Source: Pontibacillus sp. HMF3514 | Lineage (GTDB): Bacteria > Bacillota > Bacilli > Bacillales > BH030062 | DNA length: 64,000 bases | Direction of reading: 5' to 3' | Assembly (NCBI RefSeq): GCF_009858175.1 | Contig: NZ_CP047393.1 | Location: 2,418,001-2,482,000, forward strand | Shown here: positions 63,226 to 64,000 of the stretch, in pieces | Position numbering within the stretch: position 1 is the stretch's first letter | Layout: the number at the start of each line of letters is the position of its first letter | Program-made: the position numbers and the translations under genes | Notes under the pieces: model-generated | What the model was told of the DNA's origin: nothing | What the model saw: the letters and a program-made list of their open reading frames with translations, nothing else | The model's database searches: none

Positions 63226-64000
63226 ATGTCCTATTTAGATATCATCCTTCTATCGCTTGGTATTTTTATTGTCTATTATATAAAGAAGTTTCTGGATAAA
63301 TCGGAAACATCTCACAAAAACTTAACGTTTCCTTTGGAACAGATCACCTCCTTTTTAAAAGAAAATGGAGGAAATCATATATCCCATTTAACCTTACTAC
63401 AAGATAAAGAAATATTTTGGGGACAACAGCAAAAGGTATTAATTGCATATAAACGTATTGCTAATAAAGTTGTGGTATTAGGAGATCCTATTGGAGAAAA
63501 ACCCTATATAAAAGAAGCTATAAAAGAGTTCTATGAATATAGTGAACGTAACGGATTAACCCCTATATTTTATCAAATCAGTCCTCAATTTATGCCCTAT
63601 TATCATGAAACAGGCTATAAATTTCTAAAGCTAGGAGAAGAGGGGAAGGTTAACCTCCAAAGCTTTTCTATATCAGGGAAACAAGGGGCAAAATTACGAA
63701 CAAGATTTAATAAGTTTGCTCGGAATTCTTACACATTTAGTGTTGTTTACCCGCCTTATACGGAAGAGCTTCTGTCAGAGCTAAAGCTTGTTTCAGATTC
63801 ATGGTTAGGAACGCAGAAGGAAAAGGGGTTTTCAGTCGTATCTTTTTGTGAAGAATATGTTTCCTGTTATCCTATCGCTCTTTTATCTGATCCAAATGGC
63901 GACATTATTGCCTTTGCAACATTAGCAACTGACTACAAAGAAACCATTATCATCGACTTAATGAGAAAAGCTTCAGATAGCCCCCATGGAACGATGGATG
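63226..64000 (+). CDS. MprF-like phosphatidylglycerol aminoacyltransferase C-domain (DUF2156), 5' part
   Basis: 258 codons before the window ends. One N-terminal helix (about 4-18) is followed by the DUF2156 GNAT-like fold: VLIAYKRIANKVVVLGDPIG, FYEYSERNGLTPIFYQISP, YKFLKLGEEGKV and RTRFNKFARNSY. The synthase domain of MprF transfers lysine or alanine from tRNA to phosphatidylglycerol. The large flippase domain seen in full MprF is missing at this end. GCAGGAGG lies 11 bases before the ATG. Confidence 0.85.
   Translation, partial: MSYLDIILLSLGIFIVYYIKKFLDKSETSHKNLTFPLEQITSFLKENGGNHISHLTLLQDKEIFWGQQQKVLIAYKRIANKVVVLGDPIGEKPYIKEAIKEFYEYSERNGLTPIFYQISPQFMPYYHETGYKFLKLGEEGKVNLQSFSISGKQGAKLRTRFNKFARNSYTFSVVYPPYTEELLSELKLVSDSWLGTQKEKGFSVVSFCEEYVSCYPIALLSDPNGDIIAFATLATDYKETIIIDLMRKASDSPHGTMD

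Overview
The window is AT-rich DNA from a low-GC Gram-positive bacterium, most probably a Bacillaceae species. The evidence is strong GGAGG ribosome sites, frequent GTG/TTG starts, rho-independent terminators, and Bacillus-type gene sets: csbB-gtcA-yfhO, proBA, putB-putC-putR, yueI and a WapA-like YD-repeat protein. No rRNA, tRNA or CRISPR array was seen.

Layout. Bases 1-4.9 kb hold the end of thrB and a three-component glycosylation operon (csbB-gtcA-yfhO) behind a sigma-B-like promoter. Bases 4.9-33.2 kb are an accessory array. About 26 mostly small genes, all on the minus strand, sit in blocks of one to four. The blocks are separated by about 20 copies of one intergenic repeat. On the minus strand the repeat reads: tail after a stop codon, a CTTGAATTCGAG palindrome, a GC-rich hairpin (often with a T-run, so a terminator), then a conserved module with an extended -10 box before the next gene. 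The cargo is lipoproteins, small membrane proteins, likely immunity proteins (one colicin E-type), DinB, a serine hydrolase, an HD protein, a P-loop kinase and a histidine phosphatase. The array ends at a 7.1-kb WapA/Rhs-type toxin gene with its probable immunity gene (33.5-40.9 kb). An inverted repeat copy lies upstream of the toxin gene.

Mobile elements have invaded the array: three identical 1327-bp IS3-family copies, one IS21-family element and three IS110-family elements of two types. One IS3 copy splits istA (target duplication AAC) and one splits an IS110 transposase gene (duplication TAT). Both IS110 types have a leader that folds like a bridge RNA. Their target guides match the repeat or its tail, so this punctuation appears to be the landing site for RNA-guided transposition.

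Bases 41-64 kb are a more ordinary chromosome: a DUF4328-like membrane protein, a Lon-like protease, proBA with a candidate leader-peptide attenuator, an EAL-PAS phosphodiesterase, a PH-domain protein, YiaA/B, an esterase, a patatin, YueI, the proline-catabolism cluster (putR-like, putC, putB), a prolyl-4-hydroxylase-like oxygenase, a GNAT fusion protein with an amidohydrolase, and the start of an MprF-like synthase. All calls come from reading the sequence; no database search was run.
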